From assembly GCF_008638365.1 (NCBI RefSeq), contig NZ_VWVU01000006.1:62001-126000 (forward strand): a stretch of DNA of 64,000 nt, written 5' to 3'. Of this stretch, positions 1 to 9,370 are shown in pieces. Made by a program: the position numbers and the translations under genes. This DNA is from Nocardiopsis quinghaiensis (lineage in GTDB: Bacteria > Actinomycetota > Actinomycetes > Streptosporangiales > Streptosporangiaceae). Under the pieces are notes generated by a model. It made no database searches, was not told the origin of the DNA, and saw nothing but the letters and a program-made list of their open reading frames with translations. Position 1 is the stretch's first letter, and every line of letters starts with the position of its first letter.

Positions 1-1274
1 CTCCTCTTGAGCAGGCCCTTGGAGCGGATCGGGAAGTGCTTCACGAGTTCCCGCACGGTCAGGACGGCCTCCCGGCCGCTGCCGCCGGCGGCGCCCCCCG
101 AGGTCCCGTCGACCTCGGCGAGCGCCTGCTCGGCCTGCTCGGCCTGCTCCTCCGCGGCCTCGGTGGTGTCGGCCTCCACCGCCGTTCCCCTGAACAGGTC
201 GGTGGGCTGGGCGTTCTCCAACTCGTCGCTGAAGTGGCAGGCCGACGTGTGCGTGTCGGTGTCCCCCACCTGGACGCTGACCCGCTCCCCGTTCCCGTCG
301 GTCGCCAGCAGGCGCGGCTCCTGCTCGTGGCAGAGGTCCCGGGCCATCGGACAGCGCGGCGCGAACGCGCACCCTCCGGGCAGGGAGAGCAGTGAGGGCG
401 GGGTCCCCAGGATGGGGGTGAGCCGCTCGCTCCGGTCCTCGTCCAGCCGGGGCAGCGATCCCAGCAGGCCCAGGGCGTAGGGCATCCGCGGCTGGTAGAA
501 GACGTCCTCCACCGGCCCCATCTCCACGATGCGGCCGCCGTACATCACGCCGATCCGGTCGACGTGTCCGGCCACCACACCCAGGTCGTGGGTGATCAGC
601 ACCAGCGCGGCGCCCGTCTCCTTCCGAGCCGATTCCAGGGCCCCCAGGACCTGTGCCTGGACGGTCACGTCCAGGGCCGTGGTCGGCTCGTCGGCGATGA
701 TGACGTCCGGCTCGTTGGCCATCGCGATGGCGATCACCACGCGCTGGCGCATACCGCCCGACAACTCGTGCGGGTACTGCTTGAGCCGCTGTTCGGGGTT
801 GGGGATGTCCACCAGTTCCAGCAGTTCCAGCGCACGGGCCGTCGCGGCCTTCTTGCCCACCTTGCGGTGCGCGAGTACGGCCTCGGCGATCTGGTAGCCG
901 ACCGTGTAGACGGGGTTGAGCGAGGTCAGCGGATCCTGGAAGATCATCGCGATCCGGTTGCCGCGGACCTTGCTGATCTGCTCGTCCTTGAGGCCGACGA
1001 TCTCCTGGCCCAGCACCTTCGCCGATCCCTCGACGCGGGCGTTCTTGGGCAGCAGTCCCATGACCGCCATGGAGGTCACGGACTTGCCCGATCCGGACTC
1101 GCCCACGATCCCCAGTGCCTCGCCCCGGCGCAGGACGTAGGACACCTCGCGCACGGCGGGCAGCGGCCCGTCGTCGGAGGGGAAGGTCACGCTGAGGTCG
1201 CTGACCTCCAGCACCACGTCGCCGGTTCCCGGCGAGGCGGTCTCCTCGTTGCTCATGTGGTCAGTCGTGGTCAT
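1..1274 (-). CDS. Oligo/dipeptide ABC transporter ATPase, two ATPase domains fused (partial)
   Basis: Energises import of peptides through the two permeases encoded just upstream. The visible ~424 codons begin at ATG 1274, sharing ATGA with the permease stop (an in-frame ATG lies at 1256). Domain 1 has Walker A GESGSGKS, signature LSGGMRQR, Walker B VIIADEPTTALD and the family's C-terminal cysteine segment CAFAPRCPMARDLC. After a long acidic Glu/Ala/Gln linker the same frame continues without a stop into what reads as a second OppF-like ATPase start (LTVRELVKHFPIRSKGLLKR), cut by the window edge. I infer a fused OppD-OppF protein; separate genes are excluded for the visible part because no stop intervenes. 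Seen: motifs and continuous frame. Inferred: the second domain is complete beyond the edge. Confidence 0.85.
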   Translation of the reverse strand, partial: MTTTDHMSNEETASPGTGDVVLEVSDLSVTFPSDDGPLPAVREVSYVLRRGEALGIVGESGSGKSVTSMAVMGLLPKNARVEGSAKVLGQEIVGLKDEQISKVRGNRIAMIFQDPLTSLNPVYTVGYQIAEAVLAHRKVGKKAATARALELLELVDIPNPEQRLKQYPHELSGGMRQRVVIAIAMANEPDVIIADEPTTALDVTVQAQVLGALESARKETGAALVLITHDLGVVAGHVDRIGVMYGGRIVEMGPVEDVFYQPRMPYALGLLGSLPRLDEDRSERLTPILGTPPSLLSLPGGCAFAPRCPMARDLCHEQEPRLLATDGNGERVSVQVGDTDTHTSACHFSDELENAQPTDLFRGTAVEADTTEAAEEQAEQAEQALAEVDGTSGGAAGGSGREAVLTVRELVKHFPIRSKGLLKR

Positions 1275-2191
1275 CGCCGCACCATGCTCTGTCGTGGGTC
1301 GAGGGCGTCGCGGAGCCCGTCGCCGATGAAGTTGATCGTCAGGCACACCACCACCAGCAGCACACCCGGCGGATAGAACAGCCAGGGCCGGGTGGACGCC
1401 GCCGTGCGCGCGTCGCCGATCATCTGCCCGAGGGAGATGTCGGGTGACTGGATGCCGAACTGGAGGAAGGACATGCCCGCCTCCAGCAGGATCGCCACGG
1501 CGATCAGCAGGGTCGCCGCGACGATGATCGGCCCGGCGGCGTTGGGCAGCAGGTGGCGGACGATGATCCAGCCGGGCGAGGCCCCCGCGGCCCTCGCCGC
1601 CTCCACGAACTCCTGCTCGCGCAGGGACAGGACCACGCCGCGCACGACGCGGGCGATCTGCGCCCACGCGAAGAAGCTGATGATGAGGGCCACCGCGTAC
1701 CAGGTGGTCCCGCCCCGGACGTTGCCCGAGATCGCGGCGACCATCACCAGCAGCGGCACGATCATGAACACGTCCACGACGCGCATCATGAGCCCGTCGA
1801 CGCGGCCCCCGTAGTAGCCCGCGGTGGCGCCCCACAGGGAGCCGACGACGGTGCCCACGATCGACACCGTGAACGCGACCTTCAGCGTCTGCTGGGCGCC
1901 GCGCATGAGCTGGCCCAGGACGTCGTGCCCGGCGGTGGTGGTGCCGAGCGGGTGGTCGGCGTTGGGCGGAACGCTCGGCGGGATCTCCAGGTGGACGGTG
2001 TGGTCCCACCTCCAGACGAACGGGCCGAGGAACGCGGCCGCGACGACGACGAACAGGACGACCAGGCTGACCATGGCGGCCCGGTGCCGGAGGAACCGGG
2101 ACAGGATCATCTGGAACTGGGTGCGCTCGACGCCCCCGACGCTCTCGGCGTCGGCGCTCCGCGGCGCTACGGGCGCCTTCTTCTCACTCAT
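1271..2191 (-). CDS. Peptide ABC transporter permease, DppC type
   Basis: 306 aa inner-membrane permease, the second of two that form the peptide channel. About six hydrophobic helices follow a ~40-residue cytoplasmic N-terminus, and the EAA-type loop that contacts the ATPase reads EAARAAGASPGWIIVRHLLP. The start ATG 2191 (MSEKKAPVAP) is preferred over a longer frame opening at 2260, because the extension lies inside the upstream permease gene and reads like shadow coding. It overlaps the upstream gene by 8 nt and shares ATGA with the ATPase downstream, so the three genes are translationally coupled. Confidence 0.93.
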   Translation of the reverse strand: MSEKKAPVAPRSADAESVGGVERTQFQMILSRFLRHRAAMVSLVVLFVVVAAAFLGPFVWRWDHTVHLEIPPSVPPNADHPLGTTTAGHDVLGQLMRGAQQTLKVAFTVSIVGTVVGSLWGATAGYYGGRVDGLMMRVVDVFMIVPLLVMVAAISGNVRGGTTWYAVALIISFFAWAQIARVVRGVVLSLREQEFVEAARAAGASPGWIIVRHLLPNAAGPIIVAATLLIAVAILLEAGMSFLQFGIQSPDISLGQMIGDARTAASTRPWLFYPPGVLLVVVCLTINFIGDGLRDALDPRQSMVRR

Positions 2192-3194
2192 AGCGAATCC
2201 TCGGGTCGAGCACGCCGTACAGGAGGTCGGCGATGAGGTTGGCCAGGATGACCAGGACACCGCTGAGCAGCAGCCACGCCATCAGCGCGTACGAGTCGTT
2301 GGCCTCCACCGCGGTGATGAAGAACTCGCCGAGTCCGCGCCACTGGAAGACGCGCTCGGTCAGGATCGCGCCGTCGATGATCCCGGCGATGCCGACTGCG
2401 ACCACCGTGGTCAGCGGGATGAGGGCCGTGCGCAGCGCGTGGCGCCGGATGACGACACGGTTGGGCAGTCCCTTGGCCCTGGCGAGGCGGACGTAGTCAC
2501 TGTTGAGTACTTCGAGCATGGAGGTCCGCTGGTACCGGCTCCACGAGGCGAAGCTGGTCAGCATCAGCACGATCGTGGGCAGGGTCATGTAGGCGAAGGC
2601 GTTGGTGATCCTCCCCCACAGGTCCTCGCCCTGCGCCTGGTAGAGGCCGTCACCGATCGTGGCGAAGACCTGGTCTCCCACCAGGTCGTTGAAGGCGACC
2701 CCGGCCTGCTGCATGATGCCCGCGAACCAGAAGACGGGCATCGCCAGGGCCAGGAAGCCGATGAACGTGAGGGTGTAGTCGAGCTTGGAGTACTGGCGCA
2801 TCGCGCTGATGACACCGGCCAGGACGGCCAGGCCCAGGGCGAAGACCATGGCGGCGGCCACCAGGCGCAGGGTGGTGCCCAGGCGCTCGGCGATGGCCGC
2901 GCCGATGTCGTAGGAGTTGCTCTGCGTGGAGGGGCCGAACTCGCCCTGGAGCAGTCCGATGTCGCCGTGGCCGCCGATGCCGGTGATCCAGAGCCAGTAG
3001 CGCTCGGGCATGGAGCGGTCCAGGTAGAGGCGCTCCTCCTGCAGCTGGATGACCGAGGGGTCCGGCGGAGGCTGCTGCATCCTGAGCTCGGTGAGGGGAT
3101 CTCCGGAGACGTCGATCAGGACGAAGGTGAGCACGGACGCGAGGACCAGGATGGGTATCGCGCCCAGGATGCGCCGCACCGTGTAAACGAGCAT
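2184..3194 (-). CDS. Peptide ABC transporter permease, DppB type
   Basis: 336 aa inner-membrane permease. It starts MLVYTVRRILGAIPILVLAS, the typical DppB first helix, and carries the EAA-like loop in YVRLARAKGLPNRVVIRRHA. There is a long periplasmic segment after helix 1, usual for this subfamily, followed by five more helices. It lies 82 bp downstream of the binding-protein gene and overlaps dppC by 8 nt. Family and position fit; the substrate (di- or oligopeptide, or another small molecule) cannot be read from the permease. Confidence 0.93.
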   Translation of the reverse strand: MLVYTVRRILGAIPILVLASVLTFVLIDVSGDPLTELRMQQPPPDPSVIQLQEERLYLDRSMPERYWLWITGIGGHGDIGLLQGEFGPSTQSNSYDIGAAIAERLGTTLRLVAAAMVFALGLAVLAGVISAMRQYSKLDYTLTFIGFLALAMPVFWFAGIMQQAGVAFNDLVGDQVFATIGDGLYQAQGEDLWGRITNAFAYMTLPTIVLMLTSFASWSRYQRTSMLEVLNSDYVRLARAKGLPNRVVIRRHALRTALIPLTTVVAVGIAGIIDGAILTERVFQWRGLGEFFITAVEANDSYALMAWLLLSGVLVILANLIADLLYGVLDPRIRYE

Positions 3195-3276
3195 GGGTGT
3201 GATCCTTCAGGGATGAACGAGGACCGGCCCGGTCCCGGGAGGGTATCCCGAAACCGGGCCATGGGCCTGTGCCGAA

Positions 3277-4977
3277 CTACTCGGCGATGTCCCACTCACC
3301 GATGTTGTAGGTGGCGCGGTAGCTGGACTGGAGGTTGTCCTCGACGTTGGAGAGCCTGTCGCTGGCGAAGAAGTAGTTGGGCTCGGCCACGATCGGCAGG
3401 ACGTAGGCCTGCGGGACGATGGCCTCCACCGCGGCGTTCGAGTGCTCCGCCGCCTCGTCCAGGGAGGAGGCGGTGCCGGCGGCCTCGGCGTACCCGTCGA
3501 CCTCCTCGTTGGAGAAGCCGCCGAAGTTGCTGCCGCTCTCGGAGTGCCAGAACTGCTCGGCGTTGGAGGCGAAGTACGGGCTGCCGCTCCAGCCGAACTG
3601 GACGATGTCGTAGTCCTGCTCCCCGAGCATGTTGCCCAGGTCGTCGGTCATCTCAAGGGTGGTCTCGACGCCGATCTCGGCGAGCTGGGCCTGGATCAGC
3701 TGCACGGAGTTGTTGCGGATGACGGTGTCGGTGCTGCGCAGGCGGAAGGGGCCGACCTGCTCGCCGTCGAGCATGAGGGTGTCGCCGTCGAGCTCGTACC
3801 CGGCGTCCTCCAGGATCCCGGTGGCGGCCTCGACGTCGCCGTCGCCCTGGCTGGTCTCGGAGAGGTGGTCCTCGTAGTACTCGCTGTCGCTGCCGAAGAT
3901 GTGGTTGTTCTTCAGCTCGTAGTCGGGGTAGCCGGCCTCGAAGTTGCGGCTGGCGATCTCGTCGCGGTTGATCGCGGTGAAGATGGCGCGGCGCAGCTCG
4001 ACGTCCGAGAGCCACTCGTTCTCGACGTTGACGTCGATGTGCTCCCAGATGTTGCCCTCGCTGACGGTGAGCGTGGCGCTCTCCATCTCACGGATCTGGG
4101 TGATGACGTCCTCGCTGTACTGGGCGGGGTTGGCGCCGTCGATCTCGCCGTTCTGGAACGCGGGGACGAAGGTGCCCTCGTCGGTGTTGAACGGCATGAT
4201 GATGCGGTCGAGCGCGGGCTGCGTCTCACCGAACCACTCGGAGTTGGGCTCCTTGACGACCTGGTTCTCCAGGTCTCCGTCCACGATCTGGTACGGGCCG
4301 CCGGACCACTCGGGCCGGGTGTCGTGCAGCCAGGTGTAGTACTCGCCCAGCTGGTCGGGGTCCTCGACGTCGAAGCCCTGCTCCTCGGCCAGGTGCGCCG
4401 GGTAGAAGCCGCCCGCCACGCTGTGCGCGTCGAACATGCCCTTCCACTCGGGGTTGGCCAGGTCCTCCTTCAGGGTGAAGGTGGCGGTCTTGCCGTCGAC
4501 CGTGACCTCCTCGACCATGTCGGCGCCCGTGGTACCGCGGGAGTCACAGGTGGTGCAGTAACCCTCGTCGGGGGAGGCGGACATCATCATGGTGACGCGC
4601 AGGTCATCGCCGGTCATCGGCGTCCCGTCGCTCCACACGGCGTCCTCGGCGAGGGTGAAGCTGAACTCGAAGGGGCCCTCGTCGGGGTCGTCGTTGACGA
4701 GCTGGGGCTCTTCGGCGAGTACGTCCATGTTGTATTCGTACGTCGCGTCGGGCTGGTACTGCCCGGTGTGGGGGATGACGCCGGAGAGCATCTGGATCAC
4801 GTAGACGCTGCCGCCGGCGCTACTGATCGCTCCCCAGGCGGCGGGCAGGCTGTTGATCACCCATGTGACCTCCTTCTCAGCCTCCTCACCGCTGCCACCA
4901 CCGGTGCAAGCGGTCAGCGCCATCAGCGCGGAGGTTCCCGCCGCCGCGAGCGCGAGCGTCTTCCTTCGTTTGTGCAT
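3277..4977 (-). CDS. Solute-binding lipoprotein, family 5 (peptide/nickel type)
   Basis: 566 aa extracytoplasmic binding protein, first gene of the ABC operon. The N-terminus has a charged MHKRRK segment, a hydrophobic stretch and a lipobox LTAC, so Cys24 is the predicted lipidated residue and the protein is anchored outside the membrane. The mature part has the family 5 layout, with the 'DDLRVTMMMSA...' style lobe I region and a YDIVQFGWSG-like motif late in the protein. The acidic mature sequence is normal for actinobacterial lipoproteins. The peptide-type assignment rests on the neighbouring DppB/DppC/DppDF-like genes. Confidence 0.92.
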   Translation of the reverse strand: MHKRRKTLALAAAGTSALMALTACTGGGSGEEAEKEVTWVINSLPAAWGAISSAGGSVYVIQMLSGVIPHTGQYQPDATYEYNMDVLAEEPQLVNDDPDEGPFEFSFTLAEDAVWSDGTPMTGDDLRVTMMMSASPDEGYCTTCDSRGTTGADMVEEVTVDGKTATFTLKEDLANPEWKGMFDAHSVAGGFYPAHLAEEQGFDVEDPDQLGEYYTWLHDTRPEWSGGPYQIVDGDLENQVVKEPNSEWFGETQPALDRIIMPFNTDEGTFVPAFQNGEIDGANPAQYSEDVITQIREMESATLTVSEGNIWEHIDVNVENEWLSDVELRRAIFTAINRDEIASRNFEAGYPDYELKNNHIFGSDSEYYEDHLSETSQGDGDVEAATGILEDAGYELDGDTLMLDGEQVGPFRLRSTDTVIRNNSVQLIQAQLAEIGVETTLEMTDDLGNMLGEQDYDIVQFGWSGSPYFASNAEQFWHSESGSNFGGFSNEEVDGYAEAAGTASSLDEAAEHSNAAVEAIVPQAYVLPIVAEPNYFFASDRLSNVEDNLQSSYRATYNIGEWDIAE

Positions 4978-5639
4978 CAGTTACACCCTTGATCACTAAT
5001 ACGAGCCGGATCCCTGGGTTTGTGTGGTTCGCACACGCCCCGCAGAACTTAGGCGATTAGTCGATCAGAAGACCATTGAGCGAAATGTCTGTATAGCCCC
5101 ACTGCCGGATTCGTGACCCATCCGCAACCGGTTCGCGCTCATCGCCCCGAGCGACCGGCGCGGATCCACACCCCTGGGAAACACGGACGTTACCGCAGAT
5201 CAGAGGTCGTGCCGACGTCCACTCCCACGCTCCCGGATTCGGACAAGCCGGAAATGCATTGGGGATCGCTTACTTCGGTCAACGGTGTTTATAGTAAAGT
5301 AAACGTCGTTTAACTACGGATCCGCCCCAGGCGGCTACACAGAGAAAAACAGACAAACCACGCAAAACACACATATAACATGCAAGCTCCGCGTTGAGGC
5401 TCCCGGTACCTCAGCACCCACCTCTCGATGCGCTTCGATGCGTGATTCATAGGATGATCCGATGATAATCAGATAGATCCGACAAACAGAGCAAAGAGCA
5501 CCAAAGCACGTATAAGTGTGCTGAAATCTGCACACCCAGCTGTCCGAAACCACCGGCCACGTACCACCGGAGCAGATAAGGTTTCGTACGGCGCTCACCG
5601 TCATCCCACACGCAGTATCCAGCGAGAGAGGCCTCTGCC
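4978..5639. other. Divergent intergenic region, no convincing gene
   Basis: About 660 bp between the leftward ABC operon and the rightward membrane-protein gene. It is AT-richer than its surroundings, especially 5280-5540, and should hold both promoters. A 66-codon frame at 5113-5313 has no good ribosome site and atypical codon use. The only clear element is the inverted repeat at 5281-5310. Confidence 0.6.
5281..5310. promoter_or_regulatory. Imperfect inverted repeat, candidate operator
   Basis: Arms AACGGTGTTTA (5281-5291) and TAAACGTCGTT (5300-5310) pair at 9 of 11 positions across an 8-bp AT-rich spacer. It lies ~300 bp upstream of both divergent genes and could bind a dimeric repressor. 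No regulator gene is adjacent, so the cognate protein is unknown. Confidence 0.4.
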
Positions 5640-6113
5640 GTGTCCGAAACAGTCCGCCTGGTCTGCCCCGCGGGCCGCAAGCACGTGGAACTGTGGGCTG
5701 GTTACGCTCTGGTGGCACTGGGCGTCGTGGCGGTCGTGGTCGACCCCTCGCACTGGGCCAACCTCACCCTCGGCGTCCTCCTGCTCCTCACCGGCGTCGC
5801 GCTGGCCGTGCACGGCCACATGATCAAGTCCCCCGTCCTGGAGGTCTCCGACGGGGAGTTCCGCTACGAGCGCGGCCGCTACATCGTGCGCGTGCCCTTC
5901 CACGACATCGGCTCCTACCACGTCCTGCCGGGCCGCATCCGCTCCCTCGGGCTGTGCGACACCACCGGCCGGCCCAAGCGCTTCCCCTCGCTGCAGAACC
6001 GCCGCACCTCGCGCGCGTACCTGCCGCTGACCGGGATGACCAGTCCGGCCAAGGTCGAGTCCTTCATGGCGATGGCGGGCATACCGCCGCGCAAGCGCTC
6101 CCTGACCTCCTGA
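5640..6113 (+). CDS. Small membrane protein with PH-like C-terminal part
   Basis: 157 aa. GTG start at 5640 with a purine-rich AGAGAG just upstream. Two adjacent hydrophobic helices (about residues 17-57) are followed by a soluble part (GEFRYERGRYIVRVPFHDIG) whose beta-rich pattern resembles bacterial PH-like/DUF3093-type membrane-associated domains. It is alone in its transcription unit, ~200 bp before the rhomboid gene. I do not recognise a function; an integral membrane location is the only firm inference. Confidence 0.75.
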   Translation: MSETVRLVCPAGRKHVELWAGYALVALGVVAVVVDPSHWANLTLGVLLLLTGVALAVHGHMIKSPVLEVSDGEFRYERGRYIVRVPFHDIGSYHVLPGRIRSLGLCDTTGRPKRFPSLQNRRTSRAYLPLTGMTSPAKVESFMAMAGIPPRKRSLTS

Positions 6114-6319
6114 GGGCCCGCTCGCGGTCTCCTGAGGGGCTCCCGGACCCGCGCGGCCTGTCGGCCCGGCCGGACGGCCGTCCGGCCCGTATGACCATCA
6201 GCGCACGGGTCCGGAACCGGACGAACAGGATCAGGGCAACTTCGGGCACAGCGGACAATTACGCACCACGCGCCCCACGGACATACCACCGCAAGCCCGT
6301 GTCCTCTACTCTCGATGGG

Positions 6320-6934
6320 GTGAAGCAGTCCAGAATCACCGCCATCCTGACCGTAGCGGGGATGCTCGCGGCCATGTGGGTCATCGAGATCCTCGACAGC
6401 CTCCTGCTCCTCGGAACGCTCGACCAGCGATTCGGCCTGCGCGCCTGGGACTTCCAGGGGCTCTGGACCATGTTCACCGCACCGTTCATGCACGGAAACC
6501 TCGAACACCTCATCGGCAACTCGCTGCCCTTCCTCGTGCTGGGCGTACTCGTCGCGTTCAGCGGCCTGGGGCGGTTCCTGCTCACCACGATGATCATCGT
6601 CGTCGTCAGCGGTGTGGGCGTGTGGCTGTTCAGCTCACCGACCTCCCTCACCGTGGGAGCGAGCGGTCTGGTCTTCGGCTACTTCGGCTACACGGTCCTG
6701 CGCGGGATCATCGAGCGCAAGACCATCGACATCGTCATCATGATCTGCGTGATCCTCTTCTACGGGACGATGATCTGGGGGGTCCTGCCCCAGTACCCCG
6801 GTGTCTCCTGGCAGGCGCACCTCTTCGGCTTCCTCGGCGGCATGTTCGCCGCCTACCTGCTCCCCAAGCGGGAGGGGAACAGGCAGCTCAACCAGGGCTA
6901 CGGAGGCGCCCAGGGCGGCTACTACGCCCCCTGA
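6320..6934 (+). CDS. Rhomboid-family intramembrane serine protease
   Basis: 204 aa, about six transmembrane helices. It has the rhomboid hallmarks: HGNLEHLIGNSLPF (family motif after helix 1), VGASGLVFG with the GxSG nucleophile serine, and AHLFGFLGG with the second catalytic histidine. The C-terminus is a short Gly/Tyr/Gln-rich tail. GTG 6320 (VKQSRITAI) gives the usual rhomboid length; an upstream in-frame extension crosses poor coding sequence, and ATG 6362 is a shorter alternative. Such proteases cleave membrane-anchored substrates; the substrate here is unknown. It converges on the betaine operon across a strong hairpin. Confidence 0.88.
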   Translation: MKQSRITAILTVAGMLAAMWVIEILDSLLLLGTLDQRFGLRAWDFQGLWTMFTAPFMHGNLEHLIGNSLPFLVLGVLVAFSGLGRFLLTTMIIVVVSGVGVWLFSSPTSLTVGASGLVFGYFGYTVLRGIIERKTIDIVIMICVILFYGTMIWGVLPQYPGVSWQAHLFGFLGGMFAAYLLPKREGNRQLNQGYGGAQGGYYAP

Positions 6935-6971
6935 GGCCGGTACCGGCACGCCACCGGACCGGAACACGCGA

Positions 6972-7004
6972 ACGGGCCGCTCCCCGGAGAGGGGAGCGGC
7001 CCGT
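6972..7004. terminator. Bidirectional terminator hairpin
   Basis: A perfect 14-bp stem (ACGGGCCGCTCCCC and its complement) with a GGAGA loop sits between the convergent rhomboid gene and the betaine operon. There is no long T-run, as is usual in high-GC actinomycetes. Confidence 0.8.
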
Positions 7005-7101
7005 CGGTGTTCACAGGCCCCGGGCCCGGGTCGTCACGCGAGGACGCCCGGGGGGCGGGGCGGCGCCCCGGAGGCGGTCGGGGCTCCGAGGCGGACGGAG
7101 C

Positions 7102-8043
7102 CTAGAACTCCAGGCCCTCGGCGTCCTCGCCCAGGGTGCGCTCCAGGAACTCGGAGTTCTCCGCGAGCCAGGCGCGGGCGCCCTCCTCGGGGTCGTCCTT
7201 GTACCCGCCCTCCTCGGTCACGGTCATGACCTCCAGGTCGGCCAGCTCCTCGTCACCGAGCTCGAAGTTCTCCAGCCAACCGGTGATCTCGGGGTACTCC
7301 TCGCTGAAACCGGCACGACCGACCGAGTGCAGGGTCTCGGACTCGCCCATGAGGCCATCGGGGTCCTCCAGGTCCTTGAGGTCGTACTGGGCGTAGGCCG
7401 GGTGCGGACGCCACAGGGTGACGACGACGGGCTCCTCGTCGGCGATCGCCGAGTCCAGCTCGGCGAGCATCGCGGCGGTGGAGGACTCGACCAGCTCGAA
7501 GTCCTCGTCCAGGCCGTAGCCCGGCATGGCCTCTTCCTTGGTGACGCGGGTCAGACCGGCGCCCGGGTCGATGCCGACGACGCGGCCGTCCAGCTCCTCG
7601 GCGTGGTCGGCCAGGTCGGGGATGCTGTTCACGTCCTCCATGTAGGAGGGCACGGTCATGGTCAGCTTGGCGTTGTCGTACCAGGTGTTGAGCTGCTCCA
7701 GGTCCTCCCCGTAGTCCGCCCAGTAGTCGGCGTGGGTGGTGGGAAGCCAGACGTCGAGGTACAGGTCCACGTCGCCGTTGTCCAGGCCCTGGAACAGCGG
7801 GGCGACGTCCAGGTCGGTCACCGTGACGTCGTAGCCCTTCTCCTCCAGGATGACCTTCCACATGTTCGTGGTGGCGATCGCCTCCTCCCAGGCGATCAGG
7901 CCGATGTTGATCTCCTTGGCCTCCTCCCCGCCGTCCTCGGGGCCGGTGAGGTCCTCACCGCTGCCGCCGCCGCAGGCGGTCAGGAGGAGCGCGGCGCTCA
8001 TTCCCGCCGCGGAGAGGGCCGTCATGCGCTTGCGGCTGTACAT
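7102..8043 (-). CDS. Glycine betaine/proline-type binding lipoprotein (ProX/OpuAC family)
   Basis: 313 aa. A lipobox LLTAC precedes a Gly/Ser/acidic linker, so the protein is a membrane-anchored extracellular binding protein. The OpuAC domain starts at about residue 45 (INIGLIAWEEAIATTNMWK); aromatic residues in DVWLPTTHADYW and LWRPHPAYAQYD are those expected to cage a quaternary ammonium ligand. It is the last gene of a permease/ATPase operon, 103 bp after the permease. Betaine or another compatible solute is the likely substrate; choline or carnitine cannot be excluded. Confidence 0.92.
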   Translation of the reverse strand: MYSRKRMTALSAAGMSAALLLTACGGGSGEDLTGPEDGGEEAKEINIGLIAWEEAIATTNMWKVILEEKGYDVTVTDLDVAPLFQGLDNGDVDLYLDVWLPTTHADYWADYGEDLEQLNTWYDNAKLTMTVPSYMEDVNSIPDLADHAEELDGRVVGIDPGAGLTRVTKEEAMPGYGLDEDFELVESSTAAMLAELDSAIADEEPVVVTLWRPHPAYAQYDLKDLEDPDGLMGESETLHSVGRAGFSEEYPEITGWLENFELGDEELADLEVMTVTEEGGYKDDPEEGARAWLAENSEFLERTLGEDAEGLEF

Positions 8044-8146
8044 CGTGGGATTCCTTCCCTCGGGGAACTCTGTGCGCGAGGCCTTGTGCGGGGCCTCGGT
8101 GTGTGGGGCCCTCGTGTGCTGGGCCTCGGTGTGCGTACGCGCCCGG

Positions 8147-9370
8147 TCAGGCGGTTGAGGCGCGCGGGCCGTTGCGGGTGACGGCCACGGTGAGGCGGTC
8201 CAGGAAGATGGCCAGGATGACCACCGCGATACCGGCCTCGAAGCCGAGGGCGCCGTCGTTGCGGGTGATGCCCTCGTAGACCTCGCTGCCCAGGCCCCCG
8301 GCCCCGACCATGCCCGCGATGACGACCATGGACAGGCCGAGCATGATGACCTGGTTGACGCCGGCCATGATGGTCGGCAGGGCCAGCGGCAGCTGGATAC
8401 CGGTGAGGATCTTGTGGCTGGGGGCGCCGAAGGACTCGCCCGCCTCCACCAGCTCCCTGTCGATCTGGCGGATGCCCAGCTCGGTCAGGCGCACGCCGGG
8501 CGGCATCGCGAACACGATGGTGGCGACCACGCCGGGCACGGCGCCGATGGAGAAGAAGAAGATCGCCGGGATCAGGTAGACGAACGCGGGCAGCGTCTGC
8601 ATCAGGTCCAGGACCGGCTTGGCGATCTTGCTGACCAGGTCGTTGTAGGCGGCCAGGACGCCGATCGGGATCGCGATGACCACGGCGATGGCGCTGGCCA
8701 CGAGCACGAGGCCGAGTGTGTCCATGGCGTTGGTCCACTGGTCGACCGATGCCACCAGGGTGAGCGCGATGATGCCGAACAGGCCCATCCGCCATCCGGC
8801 CACCGAGAACGCCAGGAGGCTCAGCAGCAGGATCATCACGAGAGCCCTGGGGCTCGTGACCAGGGCCGGGAGGAGGAGCCAGCCGAGCAGGACCAGCACC
8901 AGCCAGCCGCCCGCGACGACGCCGGTGCGGACGCGGGTGCCCCTGTCGAGCGCTCCCAGCACGGTGACGGCGGCCAGGAAGAGCAGCGAGATGCAGAGGT
9001 AGGCGTCCACGTACTGCTGGTCGAACAGGTGCATCGCCCACAGGAAGACCTGCGGCGGCAGGCTGTTGACGATGGTGTTGCCGAACGCGAACTGCGCGTG
9101 CAGGACGTAGAGCACCGAGACCACGGCGACGATGGCCACCAGCGGCAGGCGCCGGGTGCGCAGCAGCGGGACGGCGATGATCACGGCGGCGATGAAGGCG
9201 AGCTGTCCGACCGCCGGATCGGTGAAGAACCCGGACAGGGCCTCCACGGCCCAGCGGATGAACACGGCGGTGGCGTCGAAGACGGGGCCGAAGCTGCTCT
9301 TGAGCCAGGTGTTGAAAGCCTCGAAACCGTCACCGACCGGCAGGTTCGGCGGGAAGTCGACGAGTGTCAC
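8147..9370 (-). CDS. Glycine betaine ABC transporter permease (ProW/OpuAB family)
   Basis: 407 aa. An N-terminal extension with several extra helices (about residues 40-170) precedes the canonical BPD_transp_1 domain. The EAA loop is in ELVEAGESFGAPSHKILTGI, contacting the ATPase. GTG 9370 shares GTGA with the stop of the ATPase gene, so the two are coupled. It is longer than enteric ProW, as is common in actinobacterial homologues. Confidence 0.92.
   Translation of the reverse strand: MTLVDFPPNLPVGDGFEAFNTWLKSSFGPVFDATAVFIRWAVEALSGFFTDPAVGQLAFIAAVIIAVPLLRTRRLPLVAIVAVVSVLYVLHAQFAFGNTIVNSLPPQVFLWAMHLFDQQYVDAYLCISLLFLAAVTVLGALDRGTRVRTGVVAGGWLVLVLLGWLLLPALVTSPRALVMILLLSLLAFSVAGWRMGLFGIIALTLVASVDQWTNAMDTLGLVLVASAIAVVIAIPIGVLAAYNDLVSKIAKPVLDLMQTLPAFVYLIPAIFFFSIGAVPGVVATIVFAMPPGVRLTELGIRQIDRELVEAGESFGAPSHKILTGIQLPLALPTIMAGVNQVIMLGLSMVVIAGMVGAGGLGSEVYEGITRNDGALGFEAGIAVVILAIFLDRLTVAVTRNGPRASTA

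Noticed and set aside
5113..5313. 66-codon frame in the divergent intergenic region
   Set aside because: Poor ribosome site, codon use unlike the local genes, and it overlaps the candidate operator at 5281-5310.
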